Numbered from the stretch's first letter, positions 20,117 to 30,805 are shown. The stretch is DNA of 64,000 nt from Phytophthora hibernalis (GCA_012656075.1 JAAKBF010000149.1:62001-126000); one strand, 5' to 3'. Program-made: numbers and translations. The notes: generated from the letters alone by a model not told the origin.

Positions 20117-20401
20117 CACGCTCCCGAGATTTTTGTGGAGAATGGCGTTCACACAACTGCTGTCGATATTTGGGCAATCGGATTCTTGATTGAGTCTAGT
20201 GGGATTAAATGGTACGACTTCGCCGGCTGATCGTCATTTCGTGAGAGGTTGATGCAGAAGAACCCGTCTGCACGACCAAGCGCAGAGGAAGCTCTAAGAG
20301 ATCTGGTGAAGCTTGAAGAAGCAGAAAAGTGCAAACAGGAAGCTGCGCGCGAGTTGAAGCAGGGTGAAAACACGGGTCGACGTAAGCGAAAACATCCATG
20401 A
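20117..20401 (+). pseudogene. C-terminal half of a CRN-type protein kinase
   Basis: Reading starts directly at the MULE boundary with HAPEIFVENGVHTTAVDIWA, the APE motif and the DxW helix of kinase subdomains VIII-IX. It continues IGFLIESSGIKWYDF, hits TGA at 20228-20230, then reads FRERLMQKNPSARPSAEEAL (subdomain XI) and a lysine/arginine-rich end. The pattern matches the kinase carried by some CRN effectors. The N-terminal lobe and HRD loop are missing here; a matching HRD half lies at 2060-2692 on the other strand. The break just before HAPE suggests that an insertion or rearrangement split the gene. Confidence 0.6.
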
Positions 20402-20480
20402 CCGAATTACAATCGAGCGTAGGCCGTAGACTCCACAACCAATGTTCCATGTACGAATCCTGAATGAAGCAGCTCCATGA

Positions 20481-21031
20481 TCATTTCGTTGCGGGTAATA
20501 GTTTGAAGAGAAAATTACGACTTCGAAGTACATGCGCTGGGCGGCCAAGTTGGTAGTTGTGGCTACAGTTGTTTGCGAAGTAGATTTCGCCGCCGTAAAG
20601 TCGAGCTTCGAATTGATGCCTGCAACGGAGGGGTCTACAAAACAGGAAACTTTTGGGGCCATCCGCGTTGCCGACCGTAAACTTGTGATGAACATCGATC
20701 CGGTGTGTTCTATGCTCCAAGGGAACTGATGGAGCTTATCTTGGCTGCTTTACATGCTCGGTCGCCAAACGACATTCGCGCTTTGTCTTTGGCTCGCGCG
20801 CTACGCATGATCGGAGTCGTTCCAACCAACCGCCAGGATCGCCAACGTGCAATCTTCGATGTTAGTCCCCTACCGGCCAACCAGACGATGGTGAATATTT
20901 AGGGAAATAAATATCTGCGGCCGATTACTTCAACGAGCGCTACAACGTGCAGCTGATGAAACACCCCCAGCGAATACACTATCAACGAGCAACGAAGTCT
21001 TTGAGTCATCCCGACTCAATTGGTTTCCAAC
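20481..21031 (+). pseudogene. Argonaute-like fragment (linker 1 and PAZ region)
   Basis: Three frames give successive pieces resembling the middle of an Argonaute. First is RVADRKLVMNID (linker strand GGLxLNID type). Then VFYAPRELMELILAALHARS through RALRMIGVVPTNRQDRQRAI and FDVSPLPANQTMVNI. After a TAG near 20900 and a shift comes SAADYFNERYNVQLMKHP, the VADYF..RYN..L signature at the end of PAZ. Argonautes bind small RNAs for silencing. No MID or PIWI catalytic domain is present, so this is a broken relic between the kinase fragment and the Harbinger element. The call rests on remembered family patterns. Confidence 0.5.
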
Positions 21032-21581
21032 GCAATTGCATCGCTGTGCCATCCACGCCTCATGCAGCGCCGTTGTTCTGGCGCTCAAGCCACCGGAGCT
21101 GAAATAATGTCATCCAGTCAAAAATACTTCAGTAAGGGCCGTTCTTAACGGGAGCATTTCCAGGCTAGCCTGTAACGAAGCTGAGCAAACCGAACCACGG
21201 TACTCCTCTTTTGTGTTCACAGTTACGGGTGACCTTTCATGCGAACACGGTTTACCGGTTTACCGTCTTCTACCAAAAACCTCGAGAAGCAACGAAGCAA
21301 AACGCCAAGTTCTGGTTTTCAGGTTCGTTTTCGTAGCCTGTCGACGGAGGCGATTCCAACGAATCTTCGCTTGTTCGCACTCTCATTGGTTGTAATGTCT
21401 CTCGCGACCCTTCACGATAAGCCGCATGATCCAAGAGGCATGGCGAAGCCTCACATACCGACCATGTTCTATCCTACAGCTCAGCACACAGAACAACAGA
21501 ACCATCTTTCCCGTGCGACTACGAACGCTGGTCAAACGAGAAGATATAGTGCAATGCACAGGTGCAACAGGCAGAATAGTT

Positions 21582-22230
21582 TTACGAGGCTACGTCAGTC
21601 GAGACGGCGTGTAGCGCCTGCTGTTGGGTGTGTTCGACGCGCTCGTGAATGCGAGACACAAGGACGGATACGTGCTGCGCGGCCTTTACCTCTACTGCCG
21701 CATCAAAGGATTCCTGAGCTATGGTCATAGCTTCTTGGCGTTGTTCTTCGCATGCTTGGGCTATATTATCAGGGGCGATTAGCTGCGAGTTAGATACAAG
21801 AATATCCACAGCCTCATCCAAGCGAGCCCGGGCTTCGATGAGATTCGCCTCTGCTGTATCTGCACGAGCAATAATTGCTTGAACGGCTTCCGCTACCGTC
21901 GATTCAGCTGCAGCTTGCACGGAAGCTCTGTTGGAGTTGGAGTTGCACCTGCAGCTTTCTCTCCATCTCCACTGCTGCGCTCTCGCATTCACTTCGTGTG
22001 TGAACAACAAGCTCTTCCATACGGCGTTCAAGAGACAGACTGTTCTGCTGTACTTGAAGCTGAGTCTCATACAGCGCTTGTGAGACGTTAATGGGCTGGT
22101 GCCCACTGATCTGGAGAATGTCTTCTTGTAGGGTGAATTTCCGCCGATGGTGAACTTGCGATGGTTGTTCCACCACGTCCTCCGAACTCTGATCCCCAGC
22201 AATTGCAACAAGCGCGTGCATCATGATCAC
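21582..22230 (-). CDS. Coiled-coil protein inside the Harbinger element
   Basis: Two frames (22230-21935 and about 21935-21582) form one coding track with a single shift in a CAGCTGCAG-rich segment. The N-terminal part has VALVAIAG and a helical region; the rest is almost entirely heptad-like (LERRMEELVVHTRSECESAA, EARARLDEAVDIL, EEQRQEAMTIAQESFDAA). No DNA-binding motif or known domain is seen. Its position within the TIRs means it moves with the element. Harbinger elements normally carry two ORFs, so this would be a third, or a captured host fragment. Confidence 0.4.
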
Positions 22231-22596
22231 CGCGGGTTGAGCTGTATCCCGCTAGAGCCGCACTGAGCAGTTTCCGTCTTGCCCAACCGTATCACGAGGA
22301 AAGGAAGAGGTTCTGTCGTTTCACAGAGGTTCGTTCCTTTAAGTACGACACGAACCGAACCAGTTTAATCTCGAGAACCAGGTTCTCGAGACTTAACAGG
22401 TTCTTCAAAAATCCGGAGAACCAGGGGTCGTGTTCGGTTCCTTTCAGGCTAGTTTCCAGGGCATGATACGTGATTCTGTTTCATGATTGGCGGATATGAA
22501 TACCGGTACATATGCTTCCTCACGTCGTGAACTCGTGATCCGAGCAATGGCTCATAATCCAATCTCGGGTCACGGATCTCAACTACATCTGTAGGA

Positions 22597-23765
22597 ATGA
22601 AAATCACTGCAATTGCCTTGGTGATCTCTGTGGTGGCTGTTGCGCATCGATCCAAGAGCTATCGTGCAAAGGTTGTCTCTCGCCAGCGTTTGGAGTGGGT
22701 TCCTCACCGCAATCGTCTGCTGCTAGAAGGCCAATTTAAGCGGTACAATAGAATGAGTGCTGCCGCATTTGACGTTCTGGTGCAGTTGCTGACGCCGGCA
22801 CTACAACGGGTCGAGCTACAGTCATGGAATAGAACCGGCACCAAACCCATAGAGGTTGTTAACATGGTCCAAATGACGATATCGTGGCTGGCCGAAGAAC
22901 CGTACCATACAATTCGAGTGCTTGCGGGGGTGAGTCTACAGTATTCTAGTGGAAGTCATGCACGCGATTTGTGATCACCCTCGGTTTCTGATGGCAGCCC
23001 CTGTGAATGATTTTCGCGCTATTCAAGCCGCAGCGGATGCCTTTTCAGCACTGAGCTCAAACCGCATTTTAACTGGCTGCGTTGGGTGCATTGATGGGTG
23101 GTTGTGCCAGAACAGGGCGCCGAGTACCAAGGAGGTACCTGACGTGTCTTCATTTTTCGGGGCACTATCTCACCTACGGAATAAACGTACAAGCATTGTG
23201 TGATGCGTCGTGCAAATTTATCGGCTATTGCTTCATCTCACCAGGCAAAGTTTCTGACAGTGTAGCCTTTTCGAAATGGCCACTGAGTGCCGCCATTGCA
23301 GAACTCCCATTTGGATACTATATAATTGGCGATAACGCGTACGGACTTGCGCCCTCGATGCTAGTACCTTTTACGAAGCCTGAAATTAAAAGCTCAGCGT
23401 ACAGTGACTACAACTTCTACGTTCCGCAGCTACGCATTCGGATTGAAATGTCCTTTGGCTTGTTAGTCAACAAATGGCAGATATTTCAATGGCCTCTCAC
23501 AGTGGACTTTAATCACGCTGGTCTCGTGATTAAAACATCTATGAAGCTGCACAACTTTTGCATTGATGATCGCAGCCATTTTATCTATCATACCCCCGCG
23601 CTCGACATGTTCACGCTGCACACGTGCAAGTGCAGTCTTCTCAGCAATCAGCTCGCTTTTGTCTCCAGTTTCGGTTTAATGTGTCAACCAGAGAGGCAAT
23701 TGGATCCACACTCTTACGCCTTAGCGATTTGGGAGGGCGTGGTTGATGATGATTTACCTTCCTGA
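22597..23765 (+). pseudogene. PIF/Harbinger transposase (DDE_Tnp_4, HARBI1-like)
   Basis: The nuclease of the element. Seen: a helical N-terminal region (FDVLVQLLTPALQRVE), TISWLAEEPYHTIRVLAGVS, the first catalytic D in GCVGCIDGW, SPGKVSDSVAFSKW, the second D in YYIIGDNAYGLAPSM, and the E in RIRIEMSFGLLVNKWQIFQW, followed by MKLHNFCIDD. Frame changes occur near 22945 (one base) and near 23157, where SSFF must shift to reach SGHYLTYGINVQAL. The second is in a T run. With those two bases allowed for, the domain is complete. Its 3' end overlaps the convergent companion ORF by about 50 bp. Confidence 0.85.
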
Positions 23766-24467
23766 GTTGAATCATCATCGTTGTCTTTATATACACAGCT
23801 CCCGCAAAATTCGCGCCCTTCTCCTCGTTCGTCGCACCACAAGTTCAAGTACATGACTGCCTTGTCACCTTGGCAGAAGTTCCAAAATTCTGCATGCGCG
23901 CCTGAAAGCTTGTTGCGTGCCTCAGCTTTCGAGAAGTTAGAATGCGCTTCTTTCCACATCGCTCTGAGTTTGGCTGCGGAATGCACTGTGATCTGGTCCG
24001 GACTAATACCATCAAACAACGAGTCGTTGTTGACGAGACGATCGTATGTGTCGTTCGGTGCGTTAAATGAAGCGGCCACTTCCTCCCAAAACCGAGACCC
24101 CCTTCATCCAATTGTTTTCTAGTGAGCTGGTCCCCGGAAGCAATAAAGCGCTGGAAGAAGTCGTGGGAAAGAGCACGTTTATGAGGCGAAACATGCAGTG
24201 TCGGCTACGACGCGCTTCATCTTAGTCTGTTGAGGTCTTCGAACGGTTGCCTAGCCGTTGCTTGTCTAGAAGCAATGCAACACCACCTTTGGAGTTGTCA
24301 TACATGGCAAGAATGGCAACACGCTCTTCTTTCTTCGTATTCTTGGCTACCGAAAGCTTCCTGGCGGTACACTCGAGCTTCAGCTGGTCCATGTTCCAGT
24401 CGCTATACTTGTCCGACGTGGGGGCAGCACAGATCGTTTTCTGTTTGGCTTTTGACGAGCCGTCCAC
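23714..24467 (-). pseudogene. Harbinger companion ORF
   Basis: The first part (24467-24222) reads WNMDQLKLECTARKLSVAK, a SAP-like helix pair typical of the second ORF in oomycete Harbinger elements. A stop near 24222 and a frame change follow, with HCMFRLINVLF and RKQLDEGG between the parts. The second part (24079-23714) reads WKEAHSNFSKAEARNKLSGA and FWNFCQGDKAVMYLNLW. In this superfamily the companion protein helps the transposase enter the nucleus and bind the ends. The broken frame suggests that this copy cannot move by itself. Confidence 0.55.
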
Positions 24468-24735
24468 TTGCTACTCGGTGCTGCTGTGGCTGAATCACCT
24501 TGCTCCATCTTGCCGGAGTGGAAATGGAAGCAAACACGTTTCCAACAACCCCCTGCTCCGAGTCCCAACGGTCGAGTCTCGAGTCTCTTTATAGAACAGG
24601 ATCACGATTTTCTTAAGAACGACCGTCGGCTCATACCCCAAGCCTCGATAGCGATCATGCTCCGATGATCCCGTTAAGAACGGACCTAAGTACACAATTA
24701 CCTTCAATTCACCCTTGATTTGTATCGCCATTTCA

Positions 24736-25788
24736 ATGAAGCTGACGGATAGCAGGCTTTCGGCGGCTCAGCAGCAGCTCGACGAGCTTGAGTGCATGCT
24801 CAGCATGTTCCCCGATCAACAGGAGCTACAGGCTGACATGCAGGCCAAGTCTTTGCTCGAGGAATACCTCGCTGAGGGCTACGGAGCCGCCCAACCACCA
24901 CGACCTGAGTGCCAGATTCAGTACACATTTTACTATCAGGTGATACCATGAATGTTGTAATTGGAGACTGAAGTGCCTTGCTCATACCGGTACCATAATA
25001 TGTTGCTATGTGAACAGGATCTAGCTTTCGGCCGTGAGGTGCCGTCATTGACACTCACGTGTCCACCACGATACCCAGAAAGTGGGTCCATGACGTTCGA
25101 AGTGCAGTGTCCTCAACTTTCACGGATGGATATGGAGAAACTGCACGCTGAGCTGGTCGACTTGAGTTCTGCTGCTTGTGCGGTTCAAGAAGTGGTCGGG
25201 CTGCAGCTGTACCAGCATATGCAAGAGTTTCTATCTCAAGTGCACTTCAATACAAACTTCGACGATCAAGTTGTTCCGGTCTGTGCTGCTGAGAATGAAT
25301 TATCGCCGGTGGTGCTGGGTCGCCGTGCCATTTACTTCCACCACATCATTGCATCCAACAAACGGCGTGTGGTGAAGGAGTGGGCATTAGAGCTGCAACT
25401 TGGTGGGTTTAGCAAGATTGGCTGGCCTGGCGTCGTGATTGTCGAGGGTGCTGAAGACAATGTGCAGGAGTATGTGCGTCGACTCCAACATCTTCGCTGG
25501 AAGCAGATCACAGTGCGAGGTGAGCAGACGGAAGAATTAAGAGAGGGTTGCTCAAGAGGTATCGAGTCGCTCAGACGTCTACCTCGAGGTTTTCATGAGT
25601 TCCCGGAGAATGGCATGTCTGACTTGGCTGCTGCCTGTCGTACTGCTGGCCTGGAGGAACTATTTCTCACCACCATGAAAATCTACGGGCGATCGGAGGA
25701 TAACGATGTAGCTGAGGGTCTGGAATCTACGAAAGAGAGCACGAGCAAGAAGAAAGGTAAACGACATGGACAAAAGTCTGAAACATGA
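24736..25788 (+). CDS. RWDD2: RWD domain-containing protein 2 (RWDD2-like)
   Basis: Exons 24736-24939 and 25018-25788 join in frame across a 78-bp GT-AG intron. The N-terminal RWD domain runs from LDELECMLSMFP to the LTCPPRYPESG turn. The C-terminal domain (DUF1115 type) has FHHIIASNKRRVVKEWALEL, GGFSKIGWPGVVIVEG and RLQHLRWKQI. A lysine-rich tail ends the protein, 324 residues in all, close to the family size. RWDD2 function is poorly known; RWD folds usually mediate protein contacts. The ATG at 24736 is the first in frame. The Harbinger element ends 49 bp before it, so the native promoter is displaced or replaced. Confidence 0.85.
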
Positions 25789-25825
25789 AAAGCGCCCACA
25801 GCAAGGGCTCTATGAGAGGAACTAT

Positions 25826-28580
25826 TTACACTCGTTGCTTCTTGGTCTTTCCACTGGCAGCAGCCTTGCCACGCTTCCGTGGCTGCTTGATGGTTTGCAC
25901 CTTGGTCTGTACCTTTTCTTCCTTTTCCTCCTCATCTGCTTCGTTATCACTGTCCGTCTTCTCCACGGCTGACTCGCTTTCGCCAACCGGCAGCAAATTT
26001 TTCATGGTCACAATACTAAAGTCCACGAGGTAAGACATCTGGAGCATGCGGTCGATACGCTGGAAGTGGCGCTCGCTGTAAGCAATAAGAGCCTCTACGG
26101 TCTTGGAAACTCCATCCAACGATTTCAGGCGGCTAGGAGGCAGCTCACGAAGAATTGTGCTAACCAGAACTTGGCACACATTCGTGTTGCGAGCGTTAGT
26201 GTTCCAGTCGCGCAACCATTCTGTCAACGTCGTCAGCTGCTCGTCCTCCAGACTGACCACCCCTGGCGACAATATGTCCTCAGGCGAAAAGTTGTCCGGG
26301 TCAATCGGTTTACCACCTGGAAGCACGAGCTGATCCTTGTGCCGCGGGCCTTCAAGCAGGTCGCGCAGAATCTGGAGCATGCGGTTCGGGTGGTTCAGCT
26401 CAGAATGCGAGTTGCACAGCGTCCAGCAACTTGTTGTTGCGCAGGCAGTTGAAAAGTTCCTGCTCCTTTAGCAGCTTGGCGTCGCGGTCATCCTGCTGAG
26501 AGCGCTCCTCCTCTTCCGTGAAGTCACGCCAAAGGTTGATTGTAGAATCGGCACCACCACTGACCATCTTGGAGCTGTCCTTCGACACAGCGAGAGCCCA
26601 AATTTTATCCTCGTGATTGTCCAGCGTAGCCTCGCACTCGTTGCTCTTGATGGTCCAGAGCTTCACGAGTCCATCCGCACCCGCAGACAGCAGCTGCATA
26701 CCAGCGCAAGCGAACTGCACATTCAGCACAGACGCAGTGTGGCCCTCGAACGTCTTCAAGCACGAGAAGTCCTTGGCTGACCACACCTTGACAGTCTTGT
26801 CACCACTAGCAGACGCAAGGCACTGATCGACCGGAGAAAACTCAACAGCCCACACACCACGCTTGTGGCCACGGCAAACACCAGCCAACGTCAGGAGACG
26901 ACCGGCACCCCCTGCTGCGAGTGCCACACCTTGATAAGCTTATCCTGCAATGCACTAGCAATAAAGCGGTCATTGGGCGAGACCGCAAGGGCGTTCACAT
27001 CTTTGTCGTGAGCTTTCACAGCACCCAGGGTGGAAATCGACAGCTCCGTGGGTGGAGGCTTCGCAGGTGTAGCGTAGGATCCAGCAAGTGGCTGAAGGCT
27101 CCACATCTTTAGAGTCTTGTCCGAGCTACCAGTAACAAAGAAAGCAGCACCTGTAGCAAAGCTGGAAGCGCGCTGCGAAATAGCAACCGCGCCAAGAGAC
27201 TCAGTGTGACCAGCGCAAGTGGCCACACAGCGCGGCAGATTCTTGCTTGTCTTCTTACCACCAGTAGGCCGCAGATCCCAAAGCCGAGCGGTCCTGTCCT
27301 TTGAAGCACTCACAAGCCATCGACCATCTGGGGAAACCGAAAGTGCCATCACAATGTCTGTGTGGCCCGAAAGGAGATCGCAAGACAGCGTGTTGCGGTT
27401 CAGAAGACGAATTTGTTCGCTGTTCGTGGCCACGGCAAGCAAATCCGAAGGCGCTCCGCTTGCATCAGCCGCCGGGACGTACTTGAGGTTAAGAATGTCG
27501 TCGTTGTAGCCGATAATCTGAGTGCGTCGAGACAACTTTTCATCAAACACCAGGAATTTCTGCTCTGAAGACACAACGACAACTTCGCTGCGTGCAGCAG
27601 ATCCGTGTACGTAGAGACGCCGAGACATCCGACTTTTGTGTGAACACGGTTTCGCAAACGCTTCCGCTGCTACGCCACAACCGAAGCGTGCCCATCTCTC
27701 CAGCAGTCAGGAAGTAGATGGACTTGTTATCCTGCGTCTTGTCAGCCGCTTTCGTGACGCACTTAAATGTCGACGGCACTACCACGAGTCCTTCAACAGC
27801 TTCGTGCACCAGCACCGTCTTGGTGAGCTTGTTGTCCCTCAAGTCCCAAAAGTTAACCACCTTGTCACGTCCAGCGGACAGCATGGTGTAGCCATCTTCC
27901 GAGAAGGCCACACTGGTAACGAGGCTCATGTGGTCCTGGATGCACGCCACCTGCTTCTGCGTGTACAAGTCCCAGACGCGCACGGTGGCGTCGTCACTGG
28001 CCGACACGAGCGAAAGTCGCGCCGCGTCCGGGTGGAACTGCACGAGAGTCACGATACCAGAATGACCGCGGAAGTTGTGCGTGCAGAAGCCCTTGTCCAC
28101 GTCGAACATCTTGACTGTGCGGTCGCTGCCTCCTGTGGCCAATAGAGTGCCCGACGGGTCGAATCCCATTGCCAGCACGGGCGTCTCATGAGCCTTGATC
28201 GTACGAACACACTTGAAGGTGTCCAGGTCCCACACACGCAGCAACAGGTTGCGGCCAGCCGTCACGAGCTGGTTCTTCTTGCCTGGTCTCACAGCGAACA
28301 CCACGAAGGACTCCTTGGCCTCCTCGTCCTCCACGTCCTGCTGCAGAGTGCGCTGCAGCTCTCCGGTCTCGGCGTCCACGACGGCCACGTCGTCGTGCAT
28401 CATGCAGGCCATGAGCGCCTTGGGCTCCGAGTCGGGGCCTGCGCGACCATGGAAAAGCTCCACTTTGCCGCCCGTGTACACACCCGCGTGCGTCTTGACA
28501 GTGCGCCAGATCTTGGACAGTCCTGAGTGGCTTGAATAGCTGCCAGAAGCGCCGGCGGCGACCTGCACAGCGTCCGTCAT
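25826..28580 (-). CDS. UTP13: UTP13/TBL3 WD40 protein of the small-subunit processome
   Basis: U3 snoRNP component needed for 18S rRNA maturation in the nucleolus. Seen: about a dozen WD40 repeats (for example FRGHSGIVTLVQFHPD, GHTDIVMALSVSPDGRWLVS, CRGHKRGVWAVEFSP) followed by the helical UTP13 C-terminal domain (ILRDLLEGPRHKDQL, WLRDWNTNARNTNVCQVL) and a lysine-rich end. Three one-base frame breaks near 27615, 26905 (a G run) and 26392 interrupt an otherwise full-length gene. No splice sites fit them. Because the gene should be single copy and essential, sequence error is the simplest explanation. Its 3' end lies 37 bp from the convergent RWDD2-like gene. Confidence 0.9.
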
Positions 28581-29106
28581 GGTCGAGAGGCACGTGAAAG
28601 GTTACGGTGTGCGGAATTTGACTGCAGCTTTGGAAAGAGTACTGCAATAGTTGATTTTGGTTATTACGTGGCATACCTGAAGTTTGTTGTCTCGGTGTTC
28701 GACACATGGCTACACGATGGAGTTGAAGTGCATGCATTGTTCAGTGAACGGTGAGTTGTTCTACAGGGATGTTGCGATGACGGAGCCCGTTTCGCAGTTG
28801 TGTTCATGATGAAGTCGTGCACCGGCAAAAACGTTTACCTGCCTTCGTGTTCTGATTCTCGGACCTATTTCTGGCAACTTGCCCCATCAGCATATTGCTC
28901 AGCTGATGTTCGTTGCGTTTTGCAATTAGCAGCACCCGTTCGTTGGGTCATCAATAGACCCACCACTTCACACTGTTTACTTGCGAGTTTTGCAGGAAAG
29001 AGGAAACAGGGTTTATGGGGTGTACTTGAGCTGTACGTGCAACTCCGTCTTCGCAGCGCCAGACGACCGAAGACCACGCAAGCTTTCGTGAGGGCAAATA
29101 CTGGTC
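28581..29106. other. Intergenic region between UTP13 and the globin-like gene
   Basis: Short open frames only, none with a recognisable domain. Presumably it holds both divergent promoters; no clear initiator was picked out. Confidence 0.4.
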
Positions 29107-29762
29107 GTGAACAAACACCTGCCGAGTTTCCCGTACTACACAACCTCCACCGCAAGTCACAGAATTACAGCTGCAGCCTTCTGGAATGAGGCGTTCTTTG
29201 AAGTTGGGCCAACAGTAAACGAAGCACCAATAACTCCCAGAGCAACTCGCGCATCACTCAACTCGACGATACATTTTACGCGTTCCTGGATCACAACTCG
29301 CCAGCTCTCAAGCCAATATTTCGGTCGTCGATGGTGGTGCGCAGCAAGGTGCTGGTTCATATCAGCGCTGGCTTGCGGACTATTCTAGTAGGAGACAATA
29401 TGGTGGAGCGTGTGGAGAGTCTGATGCACACACATCTGCGTTTTGGCGTCAAGATGGAGCACTACGATCCACTGGGAGTCGCTCTGATATTTGCCATGAA
29501 GGAGTGTTCTGGTGCATTGTGGACGCCTCAAATTGAAGAGGCCTGGCGCCGATTGTACGCTCTCTGCTGCGTCATTCTACTCGACGCTCACCGGCGTACG
29601 ATGGACCAGCATGTATCCAAGGCTCGCGAGATGGCCAAGGCGGGAGGTAGCCCCAACATCAACGACCTCCAGTCCAATTTACGCCCGCAATCGATCAAAG
29701 AGAATTCAATCGCTCCAGCTAGCACAACAACTTCATGTAACAGTGTTCGGATGAATCCTTAG
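29107..29762 (+). CDS. Globin-like protein
   Basis: The core reads DDTFYAFLDHNSPALKPIF, VRSKVLVHISAGLRTIL, NMVERVESLMHTHLRFGV, MEHYDPLGVALIFAMKECSG and WTPQIEEAWRRLYAL, the helix pattern of single-domain globins, with H in the LMHTHLRFGV segment a possible proximal histidine. The rest is a low-complexity tail rich in serine and asparagine. The clean frame opens around 29240. An upstream piece in another frame (WNEAFFEVGP) may be the first helix, joined by an unseen intron or a one-base error. Oomycetes carry several such globins; oxygen or NO handling is assumed, not shown. Confidence 0.55.
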
Positions 29763-29885
29763 ACATTAATAAATCACTTGCAGGGCTGAGACGATTGCGT
29801 GGTGCTCTTCGGCACAGATACGCAAGTGCGAAAGGGAGTAACCAAGGGTACGATATGTAGTAACCTTCCTTCCAGAAATTCTCCC

Positions 29886-29902
29886 TCATTCTAGAATCTG
29901 CC
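29886..29902 (+). promoter_or_regulatory. Oomycete Inr-type core promoter of CRN copy B
   Basis: CCTCATTCTAGAATCTGCC precedes the ATG at 29916 and is nearly identical to the block before CRN copy A. The flanking CCAGAAATTCTC is also conserved. Confidence 0.5.
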
Positions 29903-29915
29903 GCGTGGAGGAAAG

Positions 29916-30343
29916 ATGGTGAAGCTCTTCTGTGCTATCGTTGGTGTGGCAGGAAACGCTTTCCTGTGGACATAGACGCGGGTCAGTCGGTGGGAGACTT
30001 GAAGAAGGCGATCAAAATGGAGAACTCTTCGACTATTACTTTTGACGCCAAGGACCTGCAGCTCTTCCTGGCGAAGAAGCAGGACGGCGCGTGGCTGACG
30101 GAACTTGACGCGCTGCAAGGTGTGAGTGACACTAGTGGCTATAAACATCTACAGTTTACCGTCGTGGAATTACGAGACGTTGGACTGGATAGTGGAGATC
30201 TGGGCGAAGTGAGTCGTGCAGAAAGAGCTGCTGGAAAGGGTCATGTGCACGTTCTGGTGGTGATTCCGGGTCATGTTCGCGTTGACATTGGTGGAACTGC
30301 TTCCAGAGCGCTGAAATATAAGCGTACGTATTCTCGCCCCTAA
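29916..30343 (+). pseudogene. Crinkler (CRN) N-terminal module, copy B
   Basis: The head reads MVKLFCAIVGVAGNAF, loses one base in a TTCC run near 29961, then in the other frame continues VDIDAGQSVGDLKKAIK, LQLFLAKKQDGAWLTE, LQGVSDTSGYKHL, VGLDSGDLGEVS and GHVHVLVVIP. Apart from that single base it is a full LFLAK plus linker head ending in the CRN recombination motif. From the codon after HVLVV the DNA is the same as in copy A, while the head itself is clearly a divergent paralogue. The frame then reads GHVRVDIGGTASRALKYKRT and stops at 30341-30343, or splices into the membrane-protein frame at 30374. Confidence 0.75.
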
Positions 30344-30347
30344 TCGT

Positions 30348-30805
30348 TTGAATATGCTGTTGCTAATTTTCTTGTGTAGAGCAGGATACAGACGGTGGAT
30401 CATCAACGCTCAATGCTTCGTACCTGTCATATTGGCGGTCATTACAATCATTGTTTTGGCCTTCGGAGAGAATCCAACCGACGAAAAAGGATGTTTAACA
30501 GCTCCTGGCCGCTCGCTTATCGTGTGTCGGATGATTGGTGTTGACATTGCGATGGGGGCGATTCTGTCATATTCGCAACATTGAAATCGAAGCTTGACAA
30601 CATGATCGAGGTAGCGAAGGACGAGACACCGTTACAAGCCCAGCGACAAGAAATGACCGACCTGACTTTTGCTGCTGGAGCGCAGCATCAAGAATTGACC
30701 GAGCACACTTCGCTGCTTCCTGCTACTGAAGCTCAGCGACAACCTCAACAACAACAACCCTCACAGAACACAAAGAGAAACAGAGGAAGAGGAAAGAGGA
30801 AATGA
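30348..30805 (+). pseudogene. Putative membrane protein, copy B, frame-broken
   Basis: It has the same hydrophobic segment and glutamine-rich basic tail as 12040-12498. One G is missing after CAACATT near 30583, so the first frame ends at 30584 and the tail continues in the next frame to 30805. Copy A keeps the frame open, which suggests that copy A is closer to the ancestral state here. Confidence 0.5.

Larger units (their letters stand above)
21136..24686 (+). mobile_element. PIF/Harbinger DNA transposon, complete with TIRs and TAA target duplication
   Basis: The ends are GGGCCGTTCTTAACGGGA at the left and, inverted, GGTCCGTTCTTAACGGGA at the right: 22 bp with two mismatches (21136-21157, 24665-24686). 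They are flanked by TAA on both sides (21133-21135, 24687-24689), the usual TWA duplication of this superfamily. Inside lie a DDE_Tnp_4 transposase, the companion DNA-binding-like ORF on the other strand, and a third coiled-coil ORF. It ends 49 bp before the ATG of the RWDD2-like gene. Confidence 0.9.

Noticed and set aside
28800..29189. Plus-strand open frame upstream of the globin-like gene
   Set aside because: No start context or domain; the composition looks like chance coding in intergenic DNA.
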